The notes beneath the pieces were generated by a model, which did no database searches, was not told where the DNA came from, and was given only the letters and a program-made list of their open reading frames with translations. A program made the position numbers and the translations under genes. DNA of 6,029 bases from Cenarchaeum sp. SB0662_bin_33 (GTDB taxonomy: Archaea > Thermoproteota > Nitrososphaeria > Nitrososphaerales > Nitrosopumilaceae): assembly GCA_009840065.1 (NCBI GenBank), contig VXON01000147.1, positions 1 through 6,029 on the forward strand. Direction: 5' to 3'. The stretch's first letter is position 1. Every line of letters starts with the position of its first letter. This document shows, piece by piece, positions 1 through 5,967 of the stretch.

Positions 1-76
1 ATGTTTTTTTGCGTGAGTTACCCCACTTTCTGGTATATTGTATTGTCTGTGATGGACTTAACCTTACACACTAAAT

Positions 77-87
77 AATATATAAAA
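77..87 (+). promoter_or_regulatory. TATA box of the cobalamin adenosyltransferase gene
   Basis: The A/T block AATATATAAAA is centred about 24 nt upstream of the ATG at 106. In archaea transcription starts about 25 nt downstream of the TATA box, so the predicted RNA 5' end falls at or next to the start codon. No Shine-Dalgarno sequence precedes the ATG, which fits a leaderless mRNA. Spacing and motif are seen in the sequence; leaderless transcription is inferred. Confidence 0.6.
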
Positions 88-105
88 TCATATTGTTTTA
101 CAACC

Positions 106-630
106 ATGAAGATATACACAAAGAGTGGTGACTCTGGGATGACTGGCCTGCAGGGTGGAATGCGGGTCCCCAAGTCCAGTAGGCGCATAGCCGCATACGG
201 CTCTCTTGATGAGGCAAATACCGTCATAGGCATGGCCATTGCCGCGGGCACATACGTACATATACAATCCATACTGGACCGCATACAGAGGGATCTCTTT
301 ATTCTGGGCGCTGATATGTCTAACCCCGACCTTACAATGAAGGCAAACCGTGTCACATCCGAAATGATTGTGTCGCTGGAGTGCGACATCGATAAGGTAG
401 ATGATGCACTCCCACCACTTACCAACTTTATACTGCCTGGCGGCACAATAACCGGTTCCATATTACATAATGCGAGGGCAGTGGTACGCCGCGCCGAAAC
501 CCACATGGCAGATATGGGCGATGATATAAACCCTCTGTGCCTAGTTTATGTCAACCGTCTATCGGACCTACTTTTTGTACTGGCCCGCGCATCCAATCTG
601 GACAAACCCGAGAGTGTGTGGCGACCCTGA
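106..630 (+). CDS. PduO-type cob(I)alamin / cob(I)yrinic acid a,c-diamide adenosyltransferase
   Basis: This 174-aa protein should transfer the adenosyl group of ATP to the reduced cobalt of a corrinoid, making adenosylcobalamin in the cytoplasm. The N-terminal ATP-binding signature is present (residues 4-14, YTKSGDSGMTG), followed by K23, R26-R27 and the AYGSLDEANTVIG segment (30-42). The C-terminal half has the R-rich helix with VVRRAE (126-131) and the family-typical YVNRLSDLLFVLAR stretch (148-161). Length matches single-domain PduO-type enzymes, and both family ends are intact. The ATG at 106 is supported by a TATA box about 24 nt upstream and by the conserved motif starting at residue 4. 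It stands alone, followed about 200 nt later by a tRNA gene. Thaumarchaea make and use B12, so the role fits. Whether it prefers cobalamin or an earlier corrinoid cannot be told from sequence. Confidence 0.93.
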   Translation: MKIYTKSGDSGMTGLQGGMRVPKSSRRIAAYGSLDEANTVIGMAIAAGTYVHIQSILDRIQRDLFILGADMSNPDLTMKANRVTSEMIVSLECDIDKVDDALPPLTNFILPGGTITGSILHNARAVVRRAETHMADMGDDINPLCLVYVNRLSDLLFVLARASNLDKPESVWRP

Positions 631-796
631 AATGCCGCCGAGCGGGAGGCATCTGCACTCTGGGTATTATGCATGCCTTTGTCTGATCGCAAAACTGTAG
701 CTGATGTCGTATGAGAGGAAACCTGATGAGGTTATTGCAGGTATGCCTACTCTGGTTTACAGGCATTTGGTCTGAAATCAAATCCATATGGAATAA

Positions 797-803
797 TTTA
801 TTT
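797..803 (+). promoter_or_regulatory. possible box A (TATA) element of tRNA-Phe
   Basis: TTTATTT lies in an A/T-rich patch, centred about 29 nt upstream of the first base of the mature tRNA. That is the distance expected for an archaeal TATA box serving a tRNA transcript with a very short 5' leader. The motif is weak, so this is positional inference. Confidence 0.35.
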
Positions 804-828
804 CCTCTAAAAACCAGTTATCAGATGT

Positions 829-902
829 GCCAGGGTAGCTCAGCCCGGGAGAGCACTCGGCTGAAGACCGAGCTGTCGCGCGTTCAAATCTCGCCCCTGG
901 CA
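829..902 (+). tRNA. tRNA-Phe (anticodon GAA)
   Basis: A complete cloverleaf of 74 nt can be folded by hand. The acceptor stem GCCAGGG (829-835) pairs fully with CCCTGGC (895-901), with discriminator A902. The D arm is GCTC/GAGC (839-842 is not used; the pairing bases are 838-841 and 851-854) around a nine-base loop. The anticodon stem CTCGG/CCGAG (856-860/868-872) closes the loop CTGAAGA with anticodon GAA at 863-865. The variable loop is five bases. The T arm is GCGCG/CTCGC (878-882/890-894) with loop TTCAAAT. The CCA tail is not encoded, and there is no intron. One oddity is a C-U mismatch in the T stem (881 opposite 891). The last 19 bases overlap the convergent J-protein gene. Confidence 0.96.
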
Positions 903-1393
903 TTAATATCTGAGTCATATTTGTTTCTTCGATCTTTGTCTGAGAGTACTTCATACGCCTCATTTATCCTTGCCATATCCGTATCCGAATCTTTACCGCT
1001 GACATCCGGGTGCAGGCTCTTTGCTAATTGGCGATATCGGGACTTTATATCTTCTGGCGTGGCATCATGTGGCACCCCTAATATCTCATAATAGTTTGGT
1101 GGGTTTTGGACGCGTCTATCCAGGTTATACTCTTCGTAGTCATCCTGCCAGTCTGAATGATATTTTTCATAATCACGATTGTTTTTTGACTCAAAATAAC
1201 TTTGATCATAATCAGTACGAATACGTCGTATGCTGTCTCTTGCCAGATACAGGAACAATACAATGACTGCTACAATAAATATAACAAATACCATCATGAC
1301 CTCCTGCGGAGATATAACATCATCATTTTGGGCCCATGCGGACGGCATAATATATGCCACAACAGAGAGTATCACTATGCAATACTGCCACAT
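884..1393 (-). CDS. membrane-anchored J-domain (DnaJ-like) co-chaperone
   Basis: This 169-aa protein begins with a Sec-type signal-like segment (hydrophobic residues about 4-19, possible cleavage after the Ala-Trp-Ala at 19-21). A strong transmembrane helix follows (about 33-52), then a basic stretch RDSIRRIR (52-59). A charged, Tyr/Asp/Glu-rich linker covers about 60-97 and a J domain about 99-161. The J domain has the NYYEILGV start (100-107), the diagnostic HPD at 128-130 and the NEAYEVLSD helix (144-152). The basic flank predicts a cytoplasmic J domain, where it would stimulate an Hsp70 (DnaK) at the membrane. It lacks the G/F region, zinc finger and substrate domain of true DnaJ, so it is a type III J-protein; its client is unknown. 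The ATG at 1393 is chosen because it keeps the signal segment; a weak AGGT lies 12 nt upstream. The last six codons and the TGA stop are antisense to the 3' end of tRNA-Phe. Confidence 0.9.
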   Translation of the reverse strand: MWQYCIVILSVVAYIMPSAWAQNDDVISPQEVMMVFVIFIVAVIVLFLYLARDSIRRIRTDYDQSYFESKNNRDYEKYHSDWQDDYEEYNLDRRVQNPPNYYEILGVPHDATPEDIKSRYRQLAKSLHPDVSGKDSDTDMARINEAYEVLSDKDRRNKYDSDINARGEI

Positions 1394-2203
1394 TCTGCCT
1401 ATACTACCTTTCAGTACAATGTATTTTTTTGTATTTTGCGTGTGGGCACTGGCATAATTGGGAGTATAGATAAAACAAGCCCCTTAATTTGTACCCTGTT
1501 GTGTGTACTGCGTAGTACTTTTAAATTGTTGTAGGGTTGCTTTTTTTCTTGTTTTAATTTTTATTTTGTTATTTGTGTTATGATCAAAGCCTTTTTGATT
1601 ACATATTTTAAGGGATGTGGGATTATTTCTGCCCTCAACCATATGCGCAGACTCGAAATAACCCACACATCCAAAATAAGAAAAATTTTAACGATTACTT
1701 TGATCGTTTAGCAGTGATTGCCAGCCAATATACAAGGCCAGGGGCCAAACCAACAATTAATGGTATCCATACAGGCCATCCGTCTACTACATCTGCCATA
1801 CAAATTGTTAATGACAAATCATATTAAAACGTTATGTTGTGGATGGTCGCGCCTATCGTGCAAAAATTAGTTCATATTCATACTAGCTTTAGGCGCCTAG
1901 ACAAAGAGTATTTTAAGATATATAGATCATGTAAACCTGCGAGAACCAATCAACACAGAAGTAAACAGAGTACATCATCCGAGAGTGCAAGAAAGGTCTA
2001 TGCGGTGAGGGGCTACAATTGCACAGAAGGACGCTACACGGCGAGCACCCATTGTATTGAAGCGGAGGACACTGTATGTGGTCATAATATGGTGATGGTC
2101 GTACCTCATCCCATGAAATATAGGGTGGAATATGTAACACTGGACGGTGCAGTTATGCTGCATACAATGACCCACTGTCTTATCGGGAGGGACCCATCTT
2201 ATC
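1394..2203. other. long interval without a recognised gene
   Basis: No open frame in this stretch, on either strand, gives a protein with recognisable motifs. The left part (about 1400-1700) is A/T-rich and includes a T-dominated tract on the plus strand at about 1541-1580, which could act as an archaeal transcription terminator, and an imperfect long hairpin at 1613-1672. The right part (from about 1930) is visibly richer in G and C. It carries a plus-strand open frame (1834-2232) that is Cys/His/Met-rich, matches no family I know and runs across the eS26 promoter region to a stop 2 nt before that gene. A TATA-like string (TTTTAAGATATATAG, about 1911-1925) precedes the G/C-richer part, so an unrecognised RNA there is possible. 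I could not match it to RNase P RNA or SRP RNA motifs. Confidence 0.5.
1613..1672. repeat. imperfect long inverted repeat (hairpin)
   Basis: Left arm 1613-1629 (GGATGTGGGATTATTTC) pairs with right arm 1655-1672 (GAAATAACCCACACATCC). This makes a stem of 16 base pairs interrupted by one bulged base and one A-C mismatch. A further TGC/GCA pairing (1630-1632 with 1648-1650) shortens the loop. The hairpin sits in A/T-rich non-coding DNA, is not placed directly behind any gene, and is not followed by a clean T run. It could be part of a structured RNA or a small element remnant. Confidence 0.6.
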
Positions 2204-2212
2204 AAAATATAA
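2204..2212 (+). promoter_or_regulatory. TATA box of the eS26 gene
   Basis: AAAATATAA is centred about 27 nt upstream of the ATG at 2235, the distance expected for a leaderless archaeal transcript. No Shine-Dalgarno sequence is visible between it and the ATG. Its position also helps decide the start codon: the in-frame ATG at 2220 would lie upstream of, or at, the predicted transcription start. Confidence 0.55.
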
Positions 2213-2234
2213 GTAGGCAGTGTGCAGTATAGTC

Positions 2235-2522
2235 ATGCCATTAAAACGTGCAAGCAGAGGCAGAACAAAGGGCGGAAAGGGTTCTAGTGGTGTGGTTCAG
2301 TGCACTAACTGTGGACAGACCGTGCCAAAGGACAAGGCCAAGAAGGTTACATCACGTCTAAATCTAGTAGAACACACACTGGCTAAGGAACTTCGATCTC
2401 GGGGCGCATATATCGCATCACCCACAGTTCTAAAGTGGTATTGTATATCATGCGCCATACACTACAAGATACTAAAGATACGTTCTGCAGGCAGTCGTCG
2501 CAAACGTGGTCGACTGGGGTAG
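2235..2522 (+). CDS. rps26e: 30S ribosomal protein eS26 (S26e)
   Basis: This 95-aa basic protein is a small-subunit ribosomal protein shared by eukaryotes and only some archaea. In eukaryotes it sits near the mRNA exit and the 3' end of the small rRNA. The start MPLKRASRGRTKGG is typical, and two CxxC pairs (C23/C26 and C70/C73) form the zinc site. Between them lies VPKDKAKKVTSR (30-41), and the tail SRRKRGR is Arg/Lys-rich. The ATG at 2235 is preferred over an in-frame ATG at 2220, because the five extra residues (MCSIV) do not look like the family and because of the TATA spacing. The gene is full length for archaeal eS26. Its stop is only 3 bp from the stop of the convergent lipid-synthesis gene, so the 3' ends of the two mRNAs must overlap. 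Confidence 0.96.
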   Translation: MPLKRASRGRTKGGKGSSGVVQCTNCGQTVPKDKAKKVTSRLNLVEHTLAKELRSRGAYIASPTVLKWYCISCAIHYKILKIRSAGSRRKRGRLG

Positions 2523-2525
2523 AGA

Positions 2526-3122
2526 CTATGCATCATGGGAATCCTGTTGCTTGAGATGTCTGTATATGTATAGCATCCTCTGCGCCACGGTTATTGCGGA
2601 TATGACAATTACTATAAACACTGCCAGTGTCATCATGCCTGGTATCATGCCGATTACTGCAATTACCAGTAGCCGTTCGGCCCGCTCTCCTATGCCATAG
2701 CCACGGATATTTATGAGCATGGCATCTGCCTTGGCTCTAGCGTAGCTCACCAGCAGCGACAGACCTATGGCCAGCAGTGCCAGGTCTGGAGACACCAGCC
2801 CGCCGGATGCCAGTCCTGCAAACACGGCAACCTCGGCTATCTTGTCAAACATGGAGTCTAGAAAGGCCCCCGACCGAGATACCTTACCGGTCACCCGCGC
2901 CACCTGCCCGTCTATAAGATCAAAGAAACCAGATATCAATAGCATAATGCCGCCAAGTACGTATGCATACTCTGTAACGCTACCATACATTATGGCCGCC
3001 ACAAAGGCGGTTACCAGACCCATCGAAGTCCAAAAGTTGGCAGACATGCCCGTGCGCGCAAATATCCTACCCAGACCTTCGGTGTATGGCAGCAGCCTGC
3101 CACGAAGCCGATTGAGTACCAT
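2526..3122 (-). CDS. CDP-alcohol phosphotransferase, probably archaetidylinositol phosphate synthase
   Basis: This 198-aa integral membrane enzyme has the full CDP-alcohol phosphotransferase signature D-x2-D-G-x2-A-R-x8-G-x3-D-x3-D, at D68, D71-G72, A75-R76, G85, D89 and D93. The Asp residues bind the metal ions and D93 is the family's catalytic base. About six hydrophobic segments are visible (roughly 27-48, 52-70, 95-110, 111-128, 149-165, 166-184). The SYARAKAD (126-133) and GERAERL (145-151) motifs resemble archaeal enzymes that join CDP-archaeol with inositol-1-phosphate, hence the call. Archaetidylglycerol phosphate synthase or another head-group enzyme is the alternative. The start codon overlaps the stop of the upstream ureohydrolase gene by one base (TAATG), and GAGTGA just before it could serve as a ribosome-binding site. 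Last gene of the thrS cluster. Confidence 0.86.
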   Translation of the reverse strand: MVLNRLRGRLLPYTEGLGRIFARTGMSANFWTSMGLVTAFVAAIMYGSVTEYAYVLGGIMLLISGFFDLIDGQVARVTGKVSRSGAFLDSMFDKIAEVAVFAGLASGGLVSPDLALLAIGLSLLVSYARAKADAMLINIRGYGIGERAERLLVIAVIGMIPGMMTLAVFIVIVISAITVAQRMLYIYRHLKQQDSHDA

Positions 3123-3991
3123 TATTTCACTCTGCCATATACATTCATGGCAGTTAGGGTCGAGAGTATCTTGCCGGCCAGCGTACCTCCGGCCCCATTA
3201 TCAAATAGGGGGTTTAACTCTACAATGTCGGCTCCAACAACATTGCCTTTGCCCAACTCATATATCATGGAGAAGAGCTCCTTGGATGTTATCCCACAAC
3301 CCTCGGGATTTCCCACACCCGGACAGAATGCAGGATCCAACACATCCATATCCACACTTATGTATGTGGCATCATGTAATTTAACAAACTCGGCCAGCTG
3401 GGACGGTCCAGACCCCTTCTGGATGTCTGCATCGGTTATAATACGTATATCTGACTCTTGAGCGTACGCAATCTCTTCTGCAGCATATGCCCGTCCGCCT
3501 ACGTGTAATATGTGGGAACTTCCACGCTCCTCAATTATGCGTCGTAGAAACGAGGCATGACTTAATTTTGCCCCCGCGTACTGGTCTCGTAAGTCATAGT
3601 GGGCATCAAACACCACAAGGGCGGTATCTTGGGGAAATGCCATGTATGTGCCCAGCGTAACTAGGTGCTCTCCACCCAGAATTATGGATATTATATTGTC
3701 ATCGCGCATCTCGGACACCACCAACCGAACCATCTTTACCATATCGGCTGCATCGACGGTCTGCACCAGATTACCCAAATCATTCATGGCCATCCCCTCC
3801 AAGTCCACACCAAATCTGGAGTGGAACACCTCGATATTGTTGAACATCTCTCGGATATAGTTTGGGGCAAATCTACAACCGGGACGGTAAGAGTGGGTGG
3901 AGTCAAATGGAACACCCAGTATTGTGGCGGCCGGTTCCCCATCACCTGATAATAATGTCGATGGATTTGTGTATAATTGAGTATAACTCAA
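3122..3991 (-). CDS. speB: agmatinase-family ureohydrolase
   Basis: This 289-aa member of the arginase/agmatinase superfamily most likely hydrolyses agmatine to putrescine and urea in the cytoplasm, for polyamine synthesis. The dinuclear manganese site is complete: GGEH with H109; DAHYD with D129, H131 and D133; and SVDMDVLDP with D214 and D216. PGVGNPEGCG (225-233 region) and VELNPLFD (257-264, with the conserved Glu258) follow. The LSHASFLRR stretch (143-151) replaces the SHG pattern of bacterial agmatinases but is of a type I associate with archaeal members. Substrate is therefore inferred; another guanidino compound is possible. The only start that keeps the N-terminus is TTG at 3991; GTGAT, matching the 16S anti-SD, lies 6 nt upstream inside the end of thrS. 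Seven bases separate it from thrS, and its stop overlaps the next start. Confidence 0.9.
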   Translation of the reverse strand: MSYTQLYTNPSTLLSGDGEPAATILGVPFDSTHSYRPGCRFAPNYIREMFNNIEVFHSRFGVDLEGMAMNDLGNLVQTVDAADMVKMVRLVVSEMRDDNIISIILGGEHLVTLGTYMAFPQDTALVVFDAHYDLRDQYAGAKLSHASFLRRIIEERGSSHILHVGGRAYAAEEIAYAQESDIRIITDADIQKGSGPSQLAEFVKLHDATYISVDMDVLDPAFCPGVGNPEGCGITSKELFSMIYELGKGNVVGADIVELNPLFDNGAGGTLAGKILSTLTAMNVYGRVK

Positions 3992-3997
3992 TGTGTC

Positions 3998-4005
3998 ATC
4001 ACACC
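3998..4005 (-). promoter_or_regulatory. ribosome binding site for the TTG-started ureohydrolase gene
   Basis: On the minus strand GGTGTGAT ends 6 nt before the TTG at 3991. Its GTGAT part is complementary to the conserved 3' end of archaeal 16S rRNA. It overlaps the final codons and stop of thrS, which would couple translation of the two genes. An ATG also lies here (3999-3997), but it is out of frame and reaches a stop after three codons, so it cannot be the start. Confidence 0.55.
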
Positions 4006-5855
4006 ATTATTTGAGGCCGAAGGGAGAGCAATCTGGGCTGGTTCAACATGGCCCATGGCTTTCCACGAACCTGCTCTCTTATGTTGGATATGATCTGCTC
4101 GACTGTAAGGTTGATTATCCCACCGGCACGTCTGTCCCTTACGGATATCTCTCCATCAAACCCACTGGCTGCCTCTTTTGAGCCTATTACTAGTATGTAT
4201 GGTACCCACTCCTTCTCGGCCTCTCGTACACGTTTACCAAGACTCTCGTTGCGTTCATCAATATCCGTCCTCACCATCCGGCGATTCATATAACTGGCTA
4301 TCTTTTTTGCAAATTGAACCGTATCCTCATGTACGGGTATTATTCTAACCTGTGTGGGGCAGAGCCATAGTGGGAATGTCGGTTTTTCTCCCTTCTTTAA
4401 TTTGTGAGATGCGTTTTCTAGTAGGGCGTATATGACTCGTTCAATGGCACCGGAGGGGGAGTTGTGCAGTATTATTGGGTTTTGTGGTTTGTTGTTACTG
4501 TCTACAAACTCTATGCCAAAGTGGTCACCATTCTCCACATCTATCTGGTCTGTAGAGAGTGCTGTAGCCCTACCAACAGAGTCAATATAGTTAAATTCCC
4601 ATTTTAATACAAAGTAAAAGAATCTATCCTTCCACATCTCTACTAGGATGGGCTTGTTGTGACGGCGTACTAAATTTAGCACAACATCCCTGTTTTTATT
4701 GTAAAAATCCTCAGTGAGCCTTATGGCCACCTCGTACCTCTCCTTCTCTATGCCTATCTCCTCAAGTACATCTCTTGATAGGTCAAAACGGGTGTCTAGC
4801 TCTGAGATGGCCTGCGGCATGTTGGCACAGAATGCATGACAGTCGGGCATTGTAAAGGCGCGCAGACGTCTTAGCCCTGCCAGCTCTCCAGACTGCTCCC
4901 TCCGAAAGCTGTACCTTGTAAGCTCATACAACTTGTAAGGCAAATTTTTGTAAGACATCTGAAAGTCATGCGCAATTAGAAACTGTCCAAAGCAAGCAGC
5001 AAATCTTAGAAATAACTGCTTTCCCTCCGAATCTATGCTGTATTGGCGCGCGGGAAATCTGTTAAAGTATTTAATCATACTGGGATGATCCGAGTCATAC
5101 ATTATGGGTGTCTCCACCTCGTACCCACCATACTCTCGAACCGTCTTTGTGACGTACCGCTCTATGAGTGATTTTATCAGCCTGCCATTAGGATAAAATC
5201 TCATGTTGCCCTGATCAGAGGCAGGCTCATAATCTGCAATGGCCAAGCGCTTCATGAGTGCTACATGTGGAGGCCTATCGTCCCCGCCGCGGTTTTTGGC
5301 CGATTCATACTTTGCCAGTATCTCAAGGCCCTCATTTTTAGCAAAGTTATAATCATTCAGGGGCGTCATTGTTCCGTCTGGTGTCAGTATATGCCAGTAC
5401 GAGACTATCTTTGACTCGGCACGTACTGCCTCTGATTCGTCACTACCTCCACCACTGCGTATAATCTTTAGGCCTTCGGCTAGGGGATGGCCCTTTACAT
5501 GTATGGCATAGGACTTTGTCCAGCCAAATGCTGATCTATATGTTTCACCATACTTTGACTGTTTCTGCATCGCATCTATAACATCTAGTGCAATGCGTGC
5601 CGGTGCAAGATCGGCGCTGAGGTGGGCATATGGGTATAACAGCAGTCTTGTGCAGCCCAACCGCTCCATTACGGTCCCAATCTGAAACATGGCTTTCGAT
5701 GCCACAGTATCATCATCACCCTTTTCCACGGCAATAAAGGCTACAAAGACCTCTTCAAGACGGATGGTTTCAGGCGTAATGTCTTCTGCCGCCGGGATCT
5801 CCTTTTTTGTAGGCGTGAACTCTACATAGTCACAGTGCAGATGCAAAATACGCAT
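3999..5855 (-). CDS. thrS: threonyl-tRNA synthetase, archaeal type
   Basis: This 618-aa class II synthetase charges tRNA-Thr with threonine. Residues about 1-140 form the archaeal D-aminoacyl-tRNA-deacylase-like editing domain, which removes mischarged serine. It starts MRILHLHCDY and includes YAIHVKGHPLAEGLK (116-130). The catalytic core (about 200-480) shows motif 1 around YGGYEVETP (242-250), motif 2 YSFRRE (315-320) and motif 3 GAIERVIYALLE (469-480). The zinc ligands that select threonine are C288, H340 (in PDCHAF) and H464 (in ILHNSPSGA). The anticodon-binding domain fills about 495-600. All key residues are present and the length is normal for archaeal ThrRS. The ATG at 5855 begins the editing domain exactly and has a TATA box about 26 nt upstream without an SD, suggesting a leaderless mRNA. 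First gene of a three-gene cluster. Confidence 0.98.
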   Translation of the reverse strand: MRILHLHCDYVEFTPTKKEIPAAEDITPETIRLEEVFVAFIAVEKGDDDTVASKAMFQIGTVMERLGCTRLLLYPYAHLSADLAPARIALDVIDAMQKQSKYGETYRSAFGWTKSYAIHVKGHPLAEGLKIIRSGGGSDESEAVRAESKIVSYWHILTPDGTMTPLNDYNFAKNEGLEILAKYESAKNRGGDDRPPHVALMKRLAIADYEPASDQGNMRFYPNGRLIKSLIERYVTKTVREYGGYEVETPIMYDSDHPSMIKYFNRFPARQYSIDSEGKQLFLRFAACFGQFLIAHDFQMSYKNLPYKLYELTRYSFRREQSGELAGLRRLRAFTMPDCHAFCANMPQAISELDTRFDLSRDVLEEIGIEKERYEVAIRLTEDFYNKNRDVVLNLVRRHNKPILVEMWKDRFFYFVLKWEFNYIDSVGRATALSTDQIDVENGDHFGIEFVDSNNKPQNPIILHNSPSGAIERVIYALLENASHKLKKGEKPTFPLWLCPTQVRIIPVHEDTVQFAKKIASYMNRRMVRTDIDERNESLGKRVREAEKEWVPYILVIGSKEAASGFDGEISVRDRRAGGIINLTVEQIISNIREQVRGKPWAMLNQPRLLSLRPQIMV

Positions 5856-5877
5856 AATAAGCCAAACATTACAGGAG

Positions 5878-5884
5878 AATTAAA
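5878..5884 (-). promoter_or_regulatory. TATA box of the thrS cluster
   Basis: Read on the minus strand, GAAAGG followed by TTTAATT resembles a purine-rich BRE plus TATA box. It is centred about 26 nt upstream of the thrS ATG, predicting an mRNA that starts at or next to that ATG. No Shine-Dalgarno match is seen before the ATG. Confidence 0.5.
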
Positions 5885-5892
5885 CCTTTCAC

Positions 5893-5904
5893 TTTTTGCA
5901 AAAA
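5893..5904. promoter_or_regulatory. 12-bp perfect palindrome upstream of the thrS promoter
   Basis: TTTTTGCAAAAA is fully self-complementary and sits about 9 bp upstream of the thrS TATA box, against the BRE side. It lies between thrS and a possible divergent plus-strand gene. The placement would suit binding of a dimeric regulator, but A/T-rich palindromes also arise by chance. Confidence 0.35.
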
Positions 5905-5967
5905 CTTGGCTAATACAATTGTGTACGGCCGGCATGGCGCAGTATCTGAGCATAAGGAATTTTTTGT

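Noticed and set aside
1..78. Open frame from the first base to a TAA at 76-78, possibly a gene end
   Set aside because: Only 25 codons, no recognisable motif, and the upstream part is outside the window.
18..506. Minus-strand 162-aa open frame
   Set aside because: It is antisense to the clearly recognisable adenosyltransferase and has no family features.
722..776. Possible C/D box RNA: TGATGA at 724-729 and CTGA at 772-775
   Set aside because: The outer boxes are the right distance apart, but there is no convincing internal D'/C' pair, no closing stem, and a 6-bp inverted repeat (ATGCCT/AGGCAT) occupies the would-be guide region.
778..963. Minus-strand 61-aa open frame across the tRNA
   Set aside because: Its GARFERATAR-like stretch is the usual false protein read from the antisense of a tRNA gene; the tRNA and the J-domain gene explain this DNA.
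711..1091. Plus-strand 126-aa open frame
   Set aside because: It spans the whole tRNA-Phe gene and runs antisense to the J domain, with no motif of its own.
1615..1827. Plus-strand 70-aa open frame
   Set aside because: It starts inside the hairpin, lies in A/T-rich DNA, has no ribosome site or TATA box at a fitting distance, and resembles no family.
1930..2230. RNase P or SRP RNA in the G/C-richer block
   Set aside because: I looked for the conserved RNase P core strings and the SRP helix 8 GGAAGG/AGCA pattern; only loose fragments such as ACAGAAGG appear, in the wrong arrangement.
2767..3384. Plus-strand 205-aa open frame
   Set aside because: It is antisense to the lipid enzyme and the ureohydrolase, both of which have full catalytic motifs.
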